Below are positions 60,127 through 64,000 of a stretch of DNA of 64,000 nucleotides, in pieces. The stretch's first letter is position 1. Each line of letters starts with the position of its first letter. The notes below the pieces were generated by a model that was given only the letters and a program-made list of their open reading frames with translations, did no database searches and was not told the origin of the DNA. Origin of the DNA: Heliopora coerulea (Eukaryota > Cnidaria > Anthozoa > Scleralcyonacea > Helioporidae); NCBI GenBank assembly GCA_030142905.1, contig JASJOG010000257.1, positions 358,019 through 422,018 of the forward strand, given 5' to 3'. The position numbers and the translations under genes are program-made.

Positions 60127-60509
60127 TTTTGGATGAAGAGGGATACTTCTATTAGGTCGGGATTTTCTTAACCAGTAATACCTTACATGGCCCGCTCAGG
60201 TAAACGTATATATATCACCTAACTTCAAAAGGCTTCCATCGTCTTTAGATAGTGAAGCTTTGCCTGGAATATTTTTTGTTTGTTACACTGCAGCACCAAA
60301 TACCGGATATTGAATTATAGCCTGTCGTCTGGCATACTGATCATCTAAGAGGTTGTAATTCAGTAACGTTCAACACGAATTTAATCCGCGGTTGCCATCA
60401 GCTGTTACTGTAAAAGGCCAAGTAACATGCTGGTTTCCGTGAGGTCAAACTATTGAGTGTGAAGTTTCAGTCTTTATTTTTTTTATCTTTTTTTTTCCTT
60501 CACCGACGC

Positions 60510-60698
60510 CAGTGGCGTAACGGAATTACTGGGGGCCCTTAGGAAATTTTCGTTCGGGGGCCCCCGTCATCTCCTTAGTATAAACATATATTTCAAGACT
60601 TTAATCTCAGTTGTTTTTACAGAATCATCGGGGGCCCCTTAGACGTCGGGGGCCCTTAGGAGTTGCTCTAACCCTGGCCATGATCCGTTACGCCACTG
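60510..60698. mobile_element. hAT MITE (CAGTGGCGTAACG family), copy 2
   Basis: 189 bp, termini CAGTGGCGTAACGG and CCGTTACGCCACTG, exact 8-bp duplication accgacgc (60502-60509 and 60699-60706). Internal sequence is that of 8050-8237, inverted. Confidence 0.95.
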
Positions 60699-63600
60699 AC
60701 CGACGCCGTTTTTTAGCGACGCCTTTTCGCCAGCCTGCCACAGAGTTCGGAAAGACCTCTCAAGGCAAGAAGGGATTATAAAATTGCTGTTTATTCTCTT
60801 AATATAGAAATCAAAACTGCGTGTTAATTGCAACATGGCTAGTGGTGTCAGGTCTTGAAATACTTCGGTTTAGGATGACAGATTTGTTGAGCGAGATTTT
60901 TGAAATTGAGATTGGGGGGCAGCTGGAGAAGTAAATAATCAAAAGATGACCTATGTGTATCATAAAAAAGCCAAGACGAAGGGCTTTTTCTACTGACCTT
61001 ACATCTGGTTTTCTTCTATTACTCAGTCCTATCACTCTGATAGTTAAATTGCGTTTTTAGCAAAAGATTCTTTATGCGAGATATTTATATCAAGTACTGC
61101 ACTTATTCCTGACGAGTCAGAGCAATTTATTGTCTTGTACATATAAAATCAAGCTCGTTCATTCCTCACCTAATGAGTCGTAAATTTTATTTTATCTCCG
61201 TATTGGCAAACTGCTGCGATTCTTTGAAGTCGTTTCAAAGGTGGTTGCAGAATTAGATAAGTATATAGAATAGTCAACGCTTGCCTTTGAATCGCTGATA
61301 CGATTGCTATCTTTAAACGAGCGAAAAGCGTAGCAAGAACAACTACAACATTCGACAACAAAGCGAATAATGATAACATGCAAATATTTCAAAAATTCAT
61401 AAAGATAGTGATGTTTCAGCCGATTAATTCCTTTATTTAAATTCTTGCTCATCTTAAGAGGTTCTTTATGTCAACCTGTTTCCAGGTTTCCATTAAATAA
61501 AAATGTGCAACATCTGATGAATTTCGATAATATCACATTGTGATTACTAATCGCCTTACCAATGATATACATTCATTTTTCAAAGCTTTCTAAACTGTTT
61601 ACAGGCTGTAGGCCAGAAATTACTATTGCTAACGCGTTTGGGACTATTACCAAGTACAGATTAGGTATTTGTTTGATGTACATTTATTGTAATTATGAAG
61701 CAAGACTACGCTTAAGTTAGCTATGCTTCGAAATGAGAATAATTTACATCCAACAAAATATCAAAATGGCGAATCTGTATTATGTCATAAAATGACATAC
61801 TGCGTGCAGTTTACGTATTAAACTGGTTTGTTTGCTGAAAGTATGGTTCATGAGTGATTTGAAGGCATCTGCTAGAATTGAGTTTTGTATTTTTATCACA
61901 GGATGTTCCTTTTGATGAATTCGAACCATATGTTTGGTATCTGCGAGCGATTGACATGTTTTGGCGGGAAATTTTCTAAGCTTGCTTGAAAAGATTAAAC
62001 AGAGTTGTAAGCATGTTTTGGCTTGTTTACTGAACAATTTTAAGCCACATAATGTACATGAATCTCAGAGATAATTTCCATTAGACATTACTACGTAAAA
62101 CTGAGCAAGAGGCATGAAAACCGAACCGGACTCAAAACGACGAACACGAACATTAAGCTGAAAATTAGGACTTCGATAACGGTTCTTTAATTGTCAGTTT
62201 ATGAGATGTTCTTGTTGTGATTGATTACTAGGTTTATCAAAAAGAACCATAACCGAAAATTGTAACGACGTGATTTTGTCTATAGTTATGAAAAAGCAAA
62301 ACTATACAAATTGCTTCAACTACGTTGCTCTGAAAAGATACACTGAGTTTTCAACAATAAAGTTAGAAAGAAAATACATCAAAAAATTATCGCAAATTTC
62401 CAGTACAGTTCTGGAAATAGCCAGCGTCGACCAGATGCCCAGATAAATTGCATCCGTTCAGGTCAAAGTTTAATCTCAAAGGAACACTAGATATTAAAGT
62501 TGTTATTCCATCGTGGGGCAATATAGCGAATTACTTTTAAAGAGGGTAAACAGTAACCCAGATTTCGTGTTGGTTAAAATTTACATTAAACTGGTGAAGT
62601 AAATACCAACCGGAAACCGTTGCTCAAATGGCAAGATTAAATTTTGAAAATTATTCAGCGTGAAACTAAACTTGCAAAAACTAAAAATTGGGGAAAAGTG
62701 GCCATGCATACTTTGAAGCCAAGATTTGGCAAGGAAGATGTCTACTGTTCGTGCTAAATGTCCTATTCGGAAGAATACTCAAACATTATTTGCCAAGTTT
62801 GATTTACAAGTAGCACTCTTTGGCCTTAATTATATTTTTAGAAACGCAGCATCTCCTCAACCAACAGAAACCTTAGTCTGACATTTTGAGAAACTCTGCA
62901 AGTCGCTCAAAAGGCTAAGTTTCCTCAGTATCCGAGAAAGTATGAACGGTCATTTGTGAAGATCGATTGAAAAAGTGTTTGGGGGAATAAAGAGAAATGT
63001 GCTTTCCTTAGATGGACAAAAATCAATAACAACCGACAGTTTGAAAAAATATGAAGTAAAATGATACATAACCCATATAAAAGCATCTTGAAAAGATGGA
63101 TATTCTAGTTAGATCAAGACGATCGGGGGAATCAGTAATATTTCGACTTTATTAAAAGTGGACAATTAAATCAATTTTGAGGTACTTCACTCACTCCAAG
63201 TCTCTGATGCATATGAAGGAAAATGCAATTAAAATGTCTGTCTACTTGACTCTATATAGTTGTTTTTAACAGTTGGTCAAACAAATGGAAACTCGAATCA
63301 GAATTAAAACACGTATGCGATTCAACCTTCCTCAATCTAACAACAAAACTGAACAGGTGTGTTGAAGCCGTTTGAGGAAGAACCATGGTCTGTGAATTCA
63401 AAAAGATTGAAAAAGAGATGCAAAGCAAATCTGGGTTTTTTCGTTTTCTTTAAAGGCTGAAAGTGGATTACAGGAGGTAGCAAAACCTAACGATTTTGGC
63501 CGTAAAACGAATACTTTCGCCTAAATCGTTTCAACTATTCGCTAATCACCACGCAAAATGTAGTTCGAGCAGTTTCGATTTTGCTTCTCAACGGTCCCTT

Positions 63601-64000
63601 GTCCTCTTTTGTAGATGACAAACAGGAGAATTCTGCTTTATGGCGCAAGTTTGCCACGTCTGTTTTCTTTCGTTGTTTGCGTTCGCACAGGTTAAAATGA
63701 TAAGTAAACTGGGCGGTAACAAGAAATTCCCCGACAATATGCGTTATAGATCTTTATCAAGCATCACCGTTTTTTTGTAAAAACAAGTCCAATTAACGTT
63801 CGCACGATATTCCACGCCAGTTGATCAAAATAGAATAAATACAAAACAAGAAGATCCATAGTATAACAATGAACCATTTCTTCTTTCGCCGCGCTTCGCA
63901 TGAACCGAGCTTAATGCAAATCAACTTAATCTACGGTCATTGGCAATGAATGAGTTTTGTCGATGTGAATTTTGACGTTTCAGACCGGGCTACGGTGTGT

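Larger units (their letters stand above)
54763..64000. other. right-hand region, no protein-coding gene recognised
   Basis: Upstream exons of the membrane-protein gene are expected on the minus strand but I could not identify any. Open frames of 60-111 codons (for example 56030-56365 plus, 57170-57454 minus) lack recognisable domains. The supported content is the repeats listed separately. Confidence 0.5.

Noticed and set aside
1..64000. CRISPR arrays, operons or bacterial regulatory sites
   Set aside because: The window is clearly eukaryotic; regular arrays found are satellites without spacers.

Overview
This is eukaryotic, intron-rich, AT-rich genomic DNA. The three best genes (UPB1, AACS, SMYD4) have GT-AG introns and metazoan protein architecture. 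Together with many short palindromic transposons and tRNA-derived SINEs, they suggest a cnidarian, most likely an anthozoan such as a stony coral. The organism is inferred from gene and repeat style and has not been proved. There are no prokaryotic-style operons. Exon boundaries below were worked out by hand from splice sites, reading phase and similarity to known families.

Layout: (1) 1-5464, minus strand: the 5' three coding exons of beta-ureidopropionase (UPB1), with the rest of the gene beyond the left edge. (2) 5630-9154: a decayed hAT transposon that carries a LINE tail and a hAT MITE, followed by another MITE. It fills most of the space between the head-to-head genes UPB1 and AACS. (3) 9674-29654, plus strand: a complete 18-exon acetoacetyl-CoA synthetase (AACS, 660 aa). 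Its introns hold a degenerate ~20-bp minisatellite, TATGG-like satellites, a 34-bp tandem array with a 39-bp inverted repeat, SINEs, a hAT MITE and, in intron 17, a nested pair of Tigger-type elements. The inner Tigger has an intact DDD transposase and a divergent second gene with a HIRAN-like domain. (4) 32221-45239, plus strand: a 13-exon SMYD4-type SET/MYND protein (639 aa as modelled) without the usual N-terminal TPR block. (5) 45240-53032: no genes recognised, many small MITEs. (6) 53033-54762, minus strand: a long 3'-terminal exon of a single-pass membrane protein whose membrane segment resembles TMEM132. (7) 54763-64000: no recognised gene apart from a LINE 3' fragment; it also holds microsatellites, MITEs and a 75-bp-arm palindrome.

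The host genes do not form one pathway. UPB1 (pyrimidine catabolism) and AACS (cytosolic ketone-body activation) are both cytosolic small-molecule enzymes transcribed away from each other. SMYD4 is a predicted lysine methyltransferase. The most unusual item is the Tigger element with its passenger HIRAN-like ORF. The rest of the window is a well-stratified record of nested insertions by hAT, mariner, Tigger, LINE and SINE elements.
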